Origin: CBDAKK01 sp965196605
GTDB taxonomy: Bacteria > Spirochaetota > Spirochaetia > WTKD01 > G963693115
Assembly (NCBI GenBank): GCA_965196605.1
Contig: CBDAKK010000001.1
Coordinates: 421,403 to 485,402, forward strand
Direction: 5' to 3'
Length of the DNA stretch: 64,000 nt
Part shown: piece by piece, positions 53,594 through 60,909 of the stretch
How the letters are laid out: each line of letters starts with the position of its first letter
How positions within the stretch are numbered: position 1 is the stretch's first letter
Position numbers and translations under genes: made by a program
The notes under the pieces: generated by a model
Told to the model about the DNA's origin: nothing
Database searches by the model: none
Seen by the model: the letters and a program-made list of their open reading frames with translations, nothing else

Positions 53594-54915
53594 GAAGTAT
53601 GGAGAGACCACCAATACCCGAAGAAGCGGTTGAGTACCTTGAGCAAAAGAAACTTTTCACTGGCTACAGTTATGAGGATGTGTGGGCAGAAGAGCATGCG
53701 GTAGCGTTTACGGTAGCGAAGTGCATGCAGATGGATGTGCTGGGCGAGATACAGGGAAAGCTTGTAGATGCTTTGAAAACGGGAACGGGGTTGAAGCAGT
53801 TTACTCATGAACTAGAGCCGTACTTGAAGAGTAAGGGCTGGTGGGGTAAGAAGCAGATGCGAGACCCGAAGACTGGGCAAATAAGCGAAGTACAACTGGG
53901 AAGTAGCAAGCGACTTGCTATGATATGGCAGGTGAACATGCGAAGTGCGTACAACGCAGGGATATGGGAAAAAGCACAAGCGAGCAGTAGCCATCCGTAC
54001 TTGATGTGGCAAGTGGGGCTTGTGAAAAACAAGCATCGAGATGAACACTTGCAATGGAACGGGACAGTGTTGCCGAAGGACGACCCGTGGTGGGAGAGTC
54101 ACATACCACCGTGTGGGTATGGATGCAAGTGTAGGATTGTGCCTATAAGCAATACACGTCTCGCGCGACTAAAAAAAGAAGGAGTACCGAACCCGGTAGT
54201 AAGCGCAAAGGGAACGTATGTTGGAGGGCGGAGAAAGATACAACTACAGAGACCGAAGACTACCTACAAGACGTACAGAAACACACGGACAGGGGCAACG
54301 CGGAGCGTGCCTGCGGGGGTAACGCCAGGCTTTGAGTGGAACCAAGGTTCCTATGGACGCACGGTGCCATTAGCATTAGCGTTGATGGAAAAGGCTGAAA
54401 AAGTGAAGGGACGAGATGGGGTACACACAAGCATGAGGGAATATTTCTCACATCCTGTGATGAGAGCGTACTATAACTCCTTTGTGAAAGTGTCGCTTGA
54501 AAAAGAGAAGAGCGAAGGTAAGATGATGCCACTGGGGCTACTTGCAAATAAGTACCTAGCGTATGCAAAGAAAAAAGGAAAAAAGCCTGCAAGTGGAATG
54601 GTGGCAATAGAAGAGCGACAGCTTATACAAAAGCAGAGAAAGCATAAGTTATGGGGTGGTGGGGAATTATCACTGGAGCAGTGGCTTATGTTGCCCGATG
54701 TATTGCAACAACCCGATAGGGTATACTGGGACAACAAAGAAAACAACGATACGCTACTTTTTACTAAAGCGGTAGAGGGTGGTATTTTGTTTATGCCAGT
54801 GCGCTTTGGAAAGATGTTTGTTAGGACAGAAGTAGATATTATTGCATCGGCACTTATAAAGCCATTGGCGTATGCGAAGATGGACAAGCACAGTAGATAT
54901 GAACGACTTGAATAA
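53590..54915 (+). CDS. MuF-like head morphogenesis protein with C-terminal PBECR-type nuclease domain
   Basis: A 441-aa minor head protein (Mu gp30/SPP1 gp7 family). The conserved MuF segment is about residues 115-185: MIWQVNMRSAYNAGIWEKAQ, WNGTVLPKDDPWW, and the metal-like HIPPCGYGCKCRIVP. The C-terminal about 100 residues (WLMLPDVLQQPDRVYWDNKE onward) look like the PBECR (phage Barnase-EndoU-ColicinE5-RelE-like) nuclease domains that are fused to MuF and delivered with phage DNA; this is from memory of the family pattern. GTG 53590 overlaps the portal stop; ATG 53599 is the alternative. Confidence 0.8.
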   Translation: MRSMERPPIPEEAVEYLEQKKLFTGYSYEDVWAEEHAVAFTVAKCMQMDVLGEIQGKLVDALKTGTGLKQFTHELEPYLKSKGWWGKKQMRDPKTGQISEVQLGSSKRLAMIWQVNMRSAYNAGIWEKAQASSSHPYLMWQVGLVKNKHRDEHLQWNGTVLPKDDPWWESHIPPCGYGCKCRIVPISNTRLARLKKEGVPNPVVSAKGTYVGGRRKIQLQRPKTTYKTYRNTRTGATRSVPAGVTPGFEWNQGSYGRTVPLALALMEKAEKVKGRDGVHTSMREYFSHPVMRAYYNSFVKVSLEKEKSEGKMMPLGLLANKYLAYAKKKGKKPASGMVAIEERQLIQKQRKHKLWGGGELSLEQWLMLPDVLQQPDRVYWDNKENNDTLLFTKAVEGGILFMPVRFGKMFVRTEVDIIASALIKPLAYAKMDKHSRYERLE

Positions 54916-54920
54916 AAAAT

Positions 54921-54972
54921 GTGCATATACAAGTGGGAAGGCATCAATCGCCCACCAGATTTGTATATGCAC
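54921..54972. repeat. Long inverted repeat after the MuF-like gene
   Basis: GTGCATATACAA (54921-54932) pairs with TTGTATATGCAC (54961-54972); inside, GTGGG (54933-54937) pairs with CCCAC (54951-54955). It follows the MuF stop by 5 nt, where further head genes would be expected. It could be a terminator lacking a T-run, or a recombination site. Confidence 0.65.
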
Positions 54973-55018
54973 ACTTAGATAGTACGCTAGGTGTAGGGGA
55001 ATGTCAAGTGATAAAATT

Positions 55019-55765
55019 TTATAATCGAGTTTTTAGCCAATCACTTTCGGGTTTTACTATTAATCGTGCGTTACTGTATGCCATTTCCATTGTTAAACAT
55101 GTACTGGCAGTATAACTATGCGCCTCCTCACCGATAGCTAAAGCTAAGTCGGGATTGGGTGATTTGGTAGTAAGATATAAAGGTAGTAACAACTGAATTG
55201 ATCCCTTGTAATATTCAGGTACTGCTATCTTATAATTTACAATTACTCTATGACGCCACTTAAATAGTTTTTAATTTCTGTAAAATCTTTTGATTGTAAG
55301 TGATCGGGAAATCTTGTTAAGTTGTCTTCTATGATATGTTGATAATTAACTCGCAATTCTTTTTTTGTATTGTAGATTAACTGCGCTGGATCATCAAAAA
55401 AATCTGCTTTTTCAGGAAGCTTACTTCCACAATATTTTGATAAGTAATGAGTACTCTCAGAACATATTCCTTCACAAAACCACTCACTTTTATTCTTTTC
55501 TCGATTTTTCTTGAAGAGCATATAGATAAACTCATCATACTTTGTAAGTAGTCCAGTATTGAAAGAACAAAAATTATTTTGAGGTGCAAAGGCTATTTTA
55601 TTTTCTTCTTGTAATCGAGAAAAAGTATGAAATAAATAACTTTTCAAGATAGAACATTTTTTATTTTTTTTCAAAATGCCAATCTTCTGGAGTTGCTAGC
55701 GTGCTAACTTCAGATAGTGTTTTATGAAAGTTTAAGAAAAAAGCAAAGTCAAATAATTTATGCAT
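55019..55765 (-). pseudogene. DUF3825 protein, broken by two frameshifts
   Basis: Three reading-frame pieces in order match one DUF3825-type protein. First, ATG 55765: MHKLFDFAFFLNFHKTLSEV...TPEDWHFEKK, ended by a stop after an A8 run near 55672. Second, KNKKCSILKSYLFHTFSRLQ onward to 55243. Third, after a shift near 55260, RVIVNYKIAVPEYYKG...ASTCLTMEMAYSNARLIVKP to a stop at 55019. Removing one A from the A8 run joins pieces 1 and 2. DUF3825 function is unknown. Composition differs from the surrounding phage genes (A/T-rich), so this is probably cargo. Confidence 0.75.
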
Positions 55766-55781
55766 ATACCACCAAATATCT

Positions 55782-55811
55782 GTAAGGAGAGATTGAAAAA
55801 TCTCTCCTTAC
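55782..55811. promoter_or_regulatory. Perfect 13-bp hairpin upstream of the DUF3825 gene
   Basis: GTAAGGAGAGATT pairs with AATCTCTCCTTAC around GAAA (TTTC on the minus strand). It lies 17 nt before the DUF3825 ATG in its leader and after the repressor gene. No T-run follows, so it may be a leader hairpin or transcript boundary. Confidence 0.6.
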
Positions 55812-56028
55812 CACATAAAAATCAACAATATTCCATCTTTTTCAGGTGATGGCAACCATGCGTAAAAAGTCAACACTTTGAATGTCAGCGAGTGCTATAA
55901 GATAACACTCAAATGCATTATACATCTAAATTACTTATTTATGTCAAGCATTTTCTGTATGGTACATATATAGTATATTCGGAAGAACATGCAAGAAGTC
56001 AATGCATATGTTCGCTATATTCTATAAC

Positions 56029-57021
56029 TCACTTTCGTCTCCATAGCTCCACAACTTTTATATACTCGCCAACAACGCTGTCACCGTGTTGCATAATTCT
56101 GTATTCACCGGTGCCATTACACCAATACATACGCCATTCGGTACCAGTTTGCTTGAGAAGTTTAAGCGTACAGCCATCGTGATTTTCGCGATAAACAAGC
56201 ATGACAGTGTTGTGTTCGGGGGCAGTAGTCCATTTGATGAGCACGCGTTCGCCGTGTTTGATACCCATGTCAATCATGGAGTTGCCACGTATGCGGAAGA
56301 TGCCATATTCTTTGGGATTAAAGGGCTGGGGCATTTGAGACATGGGCACAAGGTAGGTGTTGCCGAGTTCGGGTAGTGGGGTCATGGGTTCGCCTGCTGC
56401 GATGGTATCGCAGTCGGGAATGGCGAGTATTTCATTTTCTTGCAGATACCAGTCGTCATTGACTATAGGGGCATTTGCTTTTTCGGCACGGGCGAGGGAC
56501 TGGAGCTTGAGGGCAATTTTTTCGGTGTCGCTTGCTTCGTGTGTATCATGCGTTTTTGCAGTGTTTTGCATCTCAGTAAGCGTGCTCATGTGCAAATGCT
56601 CGGCGACTTGTTTGAGTTTTTCTTGTTTGCTTGGTTTTGCTGTGGGCGTGGGGGTAGTCTCTGTGGGGTGTACACTCACTCCTACGGGGGTGGCAGGGAA
56701 GGCTGCATTTTGTGCTAGTTGTTTTAGTTCTTGGACTTGTTGGTTGACAAGTTCTACTTTTTCAAGCAATGTTTTGTTTTGTTGTAAATCGCTCAACGTT
56801 GAGCGATTTGATTTACTTTCGCCGAAAACAAGTATTTCAAGCGAAATATTTAGAAAATCTGCTATTTTTTGAGCATCTGTAACCTTAGGGATTACCTGTC
56901 TTTTTTTCTGCATGGCAAATGTATTCTCAGAAATACCTAGAACATTAGCTATTTCTTTTTGCCAGCCATGAGAAAGTTTGTTTTGTTTTGCAAGAATTGC
57001 CTCTACGTTATCCCAAAACAT
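56029..57021 (-). CDS. Phage repressor, XRE HTH plus S24 (LexA-like) domain
   Basis: A 330-aa lysogeny regulator. Residues 1-65 form an HTH (WQKEIANVLGISENTFAMQK). A coiled/Pro-Thr-rich linker follows. The C-terminal S24 peptidase domain has cleavage-type Ala209-Gly210 (TIAAGEP), Ser248 (RGNSMIDMG) and Lys287 (TLKLLKQ), so RecA-linked self-cleavage is plausible. Residues 72-79 (NRSTLSDL) are encoded by a 24-bp perfect palindrome also found in the DUF3102 gene. It is divergent from the early operon, with two operator-like inverted repeats between. Confidence 0.88.
   Translation of the reverse strand: MFWDNVEAILAKQNKLSHGWQKEIANVLGISENTFAMQKKRQVIPKVTDAQKIADFLNISLEILVFGESKSNRSTLSDLQQNKTLLEKVELVNQQVQELKQLAQNAAFPATPVGVSVHPTETTPTPTAKPSKQEKLKQVAEHLHMSTLTEMQNTAKTHDTHEASDTEKIALKLQSLARAEKANAPIVNDDWYLQENEILAIPDCDTIAAGEPMTPLPELGNTYLVPMSQMPQPFNPKEYGIFRIRGNSMIDMGIKHGERVLIKWTTAPEHNTVMLVYRENHDGCTLKLLKQTGTEWRMYWCNGTGEYRIMQHGDSVVGEYIKVVELWRRK
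56786..56809. repeat. 24-bp perfect palindrome inside the repressor gene
   Basis: Half-site AAATCGCTCAAC followed by its reverse complement GTTGAGCGATTT. The same 24 bp occurs at 61257-61280, within a 28-bp palindrome. On the coding strand it encodes NRSTLSDL in both genes. Confidence 0.95.
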
Positions 57022-57053
57022 ACCTTTTTTTATTATCGTGTGTACCTACAAAA

Positions 57054-57119
57054 AAAATACATATTTTTTGTATTTTCTTATTGACTAAATATCACATAAT
57101 TTGTACTATGAATTACAAA
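57054..57119. promoter_or_regulatory. Early promoter with two operator-like inverted repeats
   Basis: AAAATACA (57054-57061) / TGTATTTT (57069-57076) lies just 5' of the repressor. TTGACT (57081-57086), a 17-nt spacer and TACTAT (57104-57109) form a rightward promoter. ATTTGTA (57099-57105) / TACAAAT (57114-57120) overlaps its -10. The layout fits repressor control of both directions. Confidence 0.65.
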
Positions 57120-57152
57120 TAACACTTAATGTGTATTTTGGAGTTAAAAGAC

Positions 57153-57356
57153 ATGAAAGCGAATAAGAAAGAGTATCGATTGACGGCGTTATTGAGTGCG
57201 CAGGAAAAGGCTGTGGTAGATGCATGGAAGAAGCAGAACCCGCACATCAAGATACAGGGTGAGTTTGCGCGATTAATTATGGCGTATGTGCGCGGGAAGA
57301 TACCGCGATGGCGTATGGAGCGAGAAGCAACGCCGGTAATACCGCATGAAAAATAA
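57153..57356 (+). CDS. Small phage early protein
   Basis: A 67-aa product: MKANKKEYRLTALLSAQEKA, then GEFARLIMAYVRGKIPRWRM. Basic and helical, possibly nucleic-acid binding. GGAG lies 10 nt upstream of ATG 57153. The AYVRGKIP segment recurs as AYIRGKIP in the 40-aa ORF at 57474. It is the first gene of the early operon (position of Mu ner), but no HTH is obvious. Confidence 0.6.
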   Translation: MKANKKEYRLTALLSAQEKAVVDAWKKQNPHIKIQGEFARLIMAYVRGKIPRWRMEREATPVIPHEK

Positions 57357-57360
57357 AAAA

Positions 57361-57450
57361 GCCATGAGAATGGCACCGAAGAGACGCAGAGGGCGATGCT
57401 TACGAGGTCCCCTCCCAGTTCCCGACATGGCACTCTGCGTTGCATTCGGT
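57361..57450 (+). ncRNA. Structured RNA element, copy 1
   Basis: Hairpin GCCAT-GAGA-ATGGC, then a long stem: ACCGAA/TTCGGT (57375-57380 / 57445-57450), an internal loop, then ACGCAGAG/CTCTGCGT (57384-57391 / 57433-57440). The apical part contains GTCCCCTCCCA. A second copy at 60295-60392 keeps the architecture while stem bases change in a compensatory way. It is followed by TTTTTA and then the ribosome site of a small ORF. Acts probably in cis in the early transcript (inference). Confidence 0.7.
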
Positions 57451-57473
57451 TTTTATAAATGAGGAGTGAAGAT

Positions 57474-57596
57474 GTGATTTTAGAGTACAACGAACAAGTG
57501 ATAAGGGAAATGGCGAAGCTCGTACTCGCATACATACGCGGGAAAATACCATTGGAATACATAAATAGAAACGTAAAATTTATAAATAAAAAATAA
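57474..57596 (+). CDS. Mini-ORF (40 aa) downstream of RNA element 1
   Basis: GTG 57474 preceded by GAGGAG at 7-8 nt. The product VILEYNEQVIREMAKLVLAY then IRGKIPLEYINRNVKFINKK resembles the middle of the 67-aa early protein (AYVRGKIP). It ends 8 nt before the next gene, whose ribosome site follows directly. Probably real, but short. Confidence 0.45.
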   Translation: MILEYNEQVIREMAKLVLAYIRGKIPLEYINRNVKFINKK

Positions 57597-57604
57597 GGAG
57601 AGAT

Positions 57605-57955
57605 ATGGTGGGATATCAAGCAAATCAAACAGTACGGGACTTACCTGCAACGAGGTCAGTAAGTACTGAAAATCAAAAAGCATTAGGCAAAGATGTGAAG
57701 GCACGCAGCTTAGATGATTATATTAAATCTAATTGTGAGTGGAGGCGTGACTGTACGTTGGAGTTTGAGAGAATTGAACCTCTACCACTTGGTAGCTGTT
57801 GGGGTTGTAGCGAAAGTGCAACGCATAAAGTTGTGATACGAGAGAAAGGAGTGGTAACTTGTACAGAGCCTTGTTGTGAAGTGTGCGGATTTCATATTGA
57901 ACTGTATTCTGATGAGGACTTCCGCAAGGAGTGCTTAGATACAAAAGGTATATAA
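57605..57955 (+). CDS. Phage early protein with cysteine clusters
   Basis: A 116-aa protein. The C-terminal half has GSCWGCSESATHK and CTEPCCEVCGFH, a likely four-cysteine zinc site. The N-terminus MVGYQANQTVRDL resembles the start of the 58027 gene (MVGYPENEE). AAGGAGAGAT is directly upstream of ATG. Function unknown. Confidence 0.65.
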   Translation: MVGYQANQTVRDLPATRSVSTENQKALGKDVKARSLDDYIKSNCEWRRDCTLEFERIEPLPLGSCWGCSESATHKVVIREKGVVTCTEPCCEVCGFHIELYSDEDFRKECLDTKGI

Positions 57956-57958
57956 GAA

Positions 57959-57990
57959 TGCGGCGGATGTCAAAAAGTGTCCGCTGCTTT
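57959..57990 (+). terminator. Hairpin between early genes
   Basis: GCGGCGGATG and TGTCCGCTGC pair imperfectly around CAAAAAG, followed by TTTAAAAAA. A weak terminator or processing site inside the early operon. Confidence 0.4.
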
Positions 57991-58026
57991 AAAAAAGAAT
58001 AAATAAGAAAATTAAGGAGTAAAGAT

Positions 58027-58566
58027 ATGGTGGGATATCCAGAAAACGAAGAAATCAAGGCGGCATTGGAGAGATGCAAGGCTATCGAGGCGGAAGCGAA
58101 AGAAAAAATACGGGCAGAACATGAGAAGGTGCTGGGGCTTATCAATGTGGGTGTTATGGAATATGCGCGGATGCAAGATTTGGGTTACGGGGAGGAAAAA
58201 GACGAGTGGAGCGTTGTGGAAGCAGGCATGATGAGCATGTTTTCTATGTGCGACCTAACAATACGACATACGTACAATGGGAAGCGTTCCTCAAAAAAGC
58301 CATTTCATCTGAAAGATTGGGATGATGAGACCGTGGAGCGGTTGACAAAATGGCTCCATGATAATTTTCCGTTACGCGCGGGGTGCTGTGAGGTACTCTG
58401 CGCATTTGTACCTATGTACAAGGAGGCAGATGATGCACGAAGGGAGAGAACAAACACCGATAGCAATGGCATATCGACATGGCATGCAAGGCGTGAATGC
58501 GCGAGACTTGCATGGGCACTTAGGCGTGGGACGAGACTTCACAAGTTGGGTCAAGGGACGTATTGA
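58027..58566 (+). CDS. Phage early protein, helical N-terminus
   Basis: A 179-aa unrecognised protein. The N-terminal region EIKAALERCKAIEAEAKEKI is coiled coil; the middle is WSVVEAGMMSMFSMCDLTIR. AAGGAGTAAAGAT precedes ATG. Its last about 45 codons overlap the antirepressor gene in another frame and look arginine-rich and random (WHARRECARLAWALRRGTRL), so the natural end may be earlier and a frameshift may have extended it. Confidence 0.55.
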   Translation: MVGYPENEEIKAALERCKAIEAEAKEKIRAEHEKVLGLINVGVMEYARMQDLGYGEEKDEWSVVEAGMMSMFSMCDLTIRHTYNGKRSSKKPFHLKDWDDETVERLTKWLHDNFPLRAGCCEVLCAFVPMYKEADDARRERTNTDSNGISTWHARRECARLAWALRRGTRLHKLGQGTY

Positions 58567-59005
58567 GCAGTACGGATTTGTCGAATATGAAGATTATGAG
58601 GTTTTCACCAAATCGGGGGAAAACCCTCTGGGCGGCCGACCATTAGGGGAATACTTCATCAGCGTGGACATGGCAAAGGAGTTATGTTTGGTAGAGAACA
58701 ACGAGAAAGGGCGTGCGTGTCGGCGCTATTTTATAGCGTGCGAACACACGGTGCGTGAAGCAAAAGCCTTGCTCGATTATTTCAAGACACGCGGGAGGTG
58801 GACATTTGGGGAGGTGCATAAGCTTATAGAATACGCGAACCGCACAACCCCGGCCTTAAGCATGGCAGAGATAGCCAAGCTATTGAAGAAAACGCGCAGC
58901 ACCGTACGCCCCATAGTACGCATGATACGAGGGCGTTCGAGTACACGCGAGTACGCTATTGCTTATACAGAAGCCGCACCCCAACTTGTAGGAGGTGGTG
59001 CATGA
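58430..59005 (+). CDS. AntA/AntB-type antirepressor
   Basis: A 191-aa phage regulator. The AntA core is VNARDLHGHLGVGRDFTSWV through FVEYEDYEVF, GRPLGEYFISVDMAKELCLV and GRACRRYFIACE (about residues 22-105). A C-terminal HTH follows (SMAEIAKLLKKTRSTVRPIV). ATG 58430 is preceded by AAGGAGGCAG, the best ribosome site in the region. It overlaps the upstream gene by 137 nt and the next by ATGA. Likely blocks a phage or host repressor. Confidence 0.85.
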   Translation: MMHEGREQTPIAMAYRHGMQGVNARDLHGHLGVGRDFTSWVKGRIEQYGFVEYEDYEVFTKSGENPLGGRPLGEYFISVDMAKELCLVENNEKGRACRRYFIACEHTVREAKALLDYFKTRGRWTFGEVHKLIEYANRTTPALSMAEIAKLLKKTRSTVRPIVRMIRGRSSTREYAIAYTEAAPQLVGGGA

Positions 59006-59184
59006 AAGAAGAGCAAAAAAAGCACAACGCGCAAGTAGTGTTAGAGCACATTAAAAAGCAGAATCCTACGCTTGAAAAAATAACGATGCATACACAAGGA
59101 GAATTTAGGGTGATCCTTGAGCTCCGTCTTCCACAATCGGCAAGGGTGTCTGATGTATTACAAGGCGTTGAGTTTTGGAAATGA
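59002..59184 (+). CDS. Small phage protein
   Basis: A 60-aa unrecognised protein (MKEEQKKHNAQVVLEHIKKQ start), overlapping the antirepressor stop by 4 nt; GGAGGTGGTGC upstream. A C-terminal strand pattern, FRVILELRLPQ. Coupled to the next gene by ATGA. Confidence 0.6.
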   Translation: MKEEQKKHNAQVVLEHIKKQNPTLEKITMHTQGEFRVILELRLPQSARVSDVLQGVEFWK

Positions 59185-59510
59185 GTAATAAGGGAAGCTT
59201 AAGAATGATAAAGCGCATCAATGAAATAGTAAGGGACGTAAACAACTCGCAAGAAGAAGCGTTATTAAGCGCGTTTGAAGCAGCGGCACAACAAGCAAAC
59301 GAAGGGGCATTGAATGAAGTAAGCGCATTACTTCAAGAGCATTGCGAGAGTGAGGACATATGCGTACGCGTATACGCGTATGACACCGACCGAGACGATT
59401 GCCTGTTTCACGTACTACACAAGGGGCGCGTAGTCATGGGCTTAGGCTTCCACATAATGGACGAGGAAATAGTGGAGCGCATAAAGGCGTTCGTAAAAAG
59501 TAGGCCATGA
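59181..59510 (+). CDS. Phage early protein of unknown function
   Basis: A 109-aa protein: helical N-terminus (MIKRINEIVRDVNNSQEEAL), then a beta-rich part, DICVRVYAYDTDRDDCLFHV. No known motif recognised. ATGA overlap with the gene before and after, so part of one coupled operon. Confidence 0.6.
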   Translation: MSNKGSLRMIKRINEIVRDVNNSQEEALLSAFEAAAQQANEGALNEVSALLQEHCESEDICVRVYAYDTDRDDCLFHVLHKGRVVMGLGFHIMDEEIVERIKAFVKSRP

Positions 59511-59785
59511 GAAATAGGAGAAAAGCATACATGAGTAAGAACATAGGGGCAATAAAGCACACGCTACGAAGAAAACTCAAAGCGTGTTATGAAGAAGCGT
59601 GTGATTACATGGAGCGCATGCGCAAAGAACCAAGTGTTATGAAAAAAGCTTATTGCTTATTTATGGCTAAAACACGCATGGTAGATGCGGGGCAAACACT
59701 AGTGAAACTTCATGCACTCACAATGCAAGAAAAGAAATTACAAGAATATCGGAGGCGTTATGACGTTAAAAGAGTTATTAGATAG
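59507..59785 (+). CDS. Basic helical phage protein
   Basis: A 92-aa lysine/arginine-rich protein (LRRKLKACYEEACDYMERM), with no recognised domain. ATG 59507 overlaps the previous stop; ATG 59531 has AGGAG upstream and is an alternative. It overlaps the next gene by 26 nt. Confidence 0.5.
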   Translation: MRNRRKAYMSKNIGAIKHTLRRKLKACYEEACDYMERMRKEPSVMKKAYCLFMAKTRMVDAGQTLVKLHALTMQEKKLQEYRRRYDVKRVIR

Positions 59786-60281
59786 CAAGATACCGGCGGG
59801 TATGAATGCAAAAAGTTTTTATGGCAAGCACGGCTTGTTTCCATCAGCGTATGTTGCGGCAAGTGGTAAGCGCATGGTGCAAGGAGATGTACTCATACGC
59901 CTTGCGGCCGTGCTTGATATAGATGTAGAAACCATCAAGAAGCTCCATGAGAAGGCGCGCAAAAGCCATGAGAAAAGTCAACGAAAAGCAGAGGGTTCTC
60001 TGCCTGCGTCTGCCAGTGAAGCAGAGGCTCCCAAGCCCGAAGTTATTTTGGAGGAAGGAGTACAAAACAAAGTGATTGATAGTGTCGTGCGCGCGGTTTA
60101 TAGCGTGTGCGAAGCAATATCGGTTATTGCGGACGAGCAGAGCATTGAGGTGATACTCGATGGAAAAGACGTAGCAAAGGTATTACGAGCAACACGGGGA
60201 TTAAAGGTTCATGCAATAAGCGTGAGTGATGCTGAAGGCACACAAAATGCAAAGGTACTTGATTTAGGGTACCGCAGATAA
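59760..60281 (+). CDS. Phage protein with HTH-like N-terminus
   Basis: A 173-aa protein. Residues 1-70 resemble a lambda-repressor-like HTH (FYGKHGLFPSAYVAASGKRM, LIRLAAVLDID); a basic/Ser linker follows, then an alpha/beta domain (NKVIDSVVRAVYSVCEAISV). GGAGG lies 5 nt before ATG 59760. Possibly the early regulator of the phage. RNA element 2 begins 14 nt after its stop. Confidence 0.6.
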   Translation: MTLKELLDSKIPAGMNAKSFYGKHGLFPSAYVAASGKRMVQGDVLIRLAAVLDIDVETIKKLHEKARKSHEKSQRKAEGSLPASASEAEAPKPEVILEEGVQNKVIDSVVRAVYSVCEAISVIADEQSIEVILDGKDVAKVLRATRGLKVHAISVSDAEGTQNAKVLDLGYRR

Positions 60282-60294
60282 AAGAGAAAAGAAA

Positions 60295-60392
60295 CGCCAT
60301 GAATATGGCGTACCGAGGAGCCGCAGGGGGTGGCATGTGTCCCCTCCCACAACAGACGCATAGTTACGATGCACCCCTTGCGGGGATTCGGT
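60295..60392 (+). ncRNA. Structured RNA element, copy 2
   Basis: Hairpin CGCCAT-GAAT-ATGGCG (60295-60310), then ACCGA/TCGGT (60312-60316 / 60388-60392) and CCGCAGGGG/CCCCTTGCGG (60321-60329 / 60374-60383), with GTCCCCTCCCA in the apical region as in copy 1. Stem bases differ from copy 1 but still pair. GGTTTTACAAAGGAG follows and leads into the next small gene. Confidence 0.7.
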
Positions 60393-60409
60393 TTTACAAA
60401 GGAGCAAAG

Positions 60410-60577
60410 ATGATAGTGAGCTATAACAAACGCGTAAGAACAATGAACAAAAAGGAAATACTTGCAAAGATGGAGTGGTATGGGTTTATAGACAAGGAGG
60501 GGCATGTTTTGAGGTTGTGCAAAGAGTTTATAGAACTTGCAAACGCGTATATAGGGTTACGGGAAGGCAAGCAATGA
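60410..60577 (+). CDS. Small phage protein (55 aa) downstream of RNA element 2
   Basis: ATG 60410 with AAAGGAG 5 nt upstream; MIVSYNKRVRTMNKKEILAK then MEWYGFIDKEGHVLRLCKEF. Not recognised. The upstream part of the frame is the RNA element and unlikely to be translated. ATGA overlap with the next gene. Confidence 0.55.
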   Translation: MIVSYNKRVRTMNKKEILAKMEWYGFIDKEGHVLRLCKEFIELANAYIGLREGKQ

Positions 60578-60876
60578 GGGAGGGGTATACGAATAGTAGT
60601 CAGCAGCGCGTGTTGGCGGTACTTGGGGCGCTGGTGCAGGCGGGTTTACGAGGCATGAAGGCGGGCGATATAGCGGAGGCTGTGAAGATATCGAGAGACA
60701 AAGTAACGCGGGATGTAGCGAACTTGATGGAGGCGGGCTGGGTAGAAGCAGACACGGAACACGAAGGAGTATGGCGAGTAACGCCAAAGATAAGTCGGAT
60801 GGCGTTTTCTGTGATGCGAGATTTGCAAGGAATGCGGGAGCGAATGGACGAGTTAGAAACGCGGTATACGCGGTAA
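60574..60876 (+). CDS. Winged-helix phage regulator
   Basis: A 100-aa protein with a clear winged helix: SQQRVLAVLGALVQAGLRGM, AGDIAEAVKISRDKVTRDVA, NLMEAGWVEADTEHEGVWRV. This matches the IclR/MarR-like HTH pattern. A C-terminal helix (MRDLQGMRERMDELETRY) may dimerise. It overlaps the gene before by ATGA. Probable DNA-binding protein. Confidence 0.7.
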   Translation: MREGYTNSSQQRVLAVLGALVQAGLRGMKAGDIAEAVKISRDKVTRDVANLMEAGWVEADTEHEGVWRVTPKISRMAFSVMRDLQGMRERMDELETRYTR

Positions 60877-60909
60877 GAAAAAACACTATGTATAAGGAGT
60901 AAAAAAACT

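Noticed and set aside
56786..56809. Palindrome as a parS centromere site
   Set aside because: The sequence does not resemble the TGTTTCACGTGAAACA consensus and it sits in phage genes, not near the origin.
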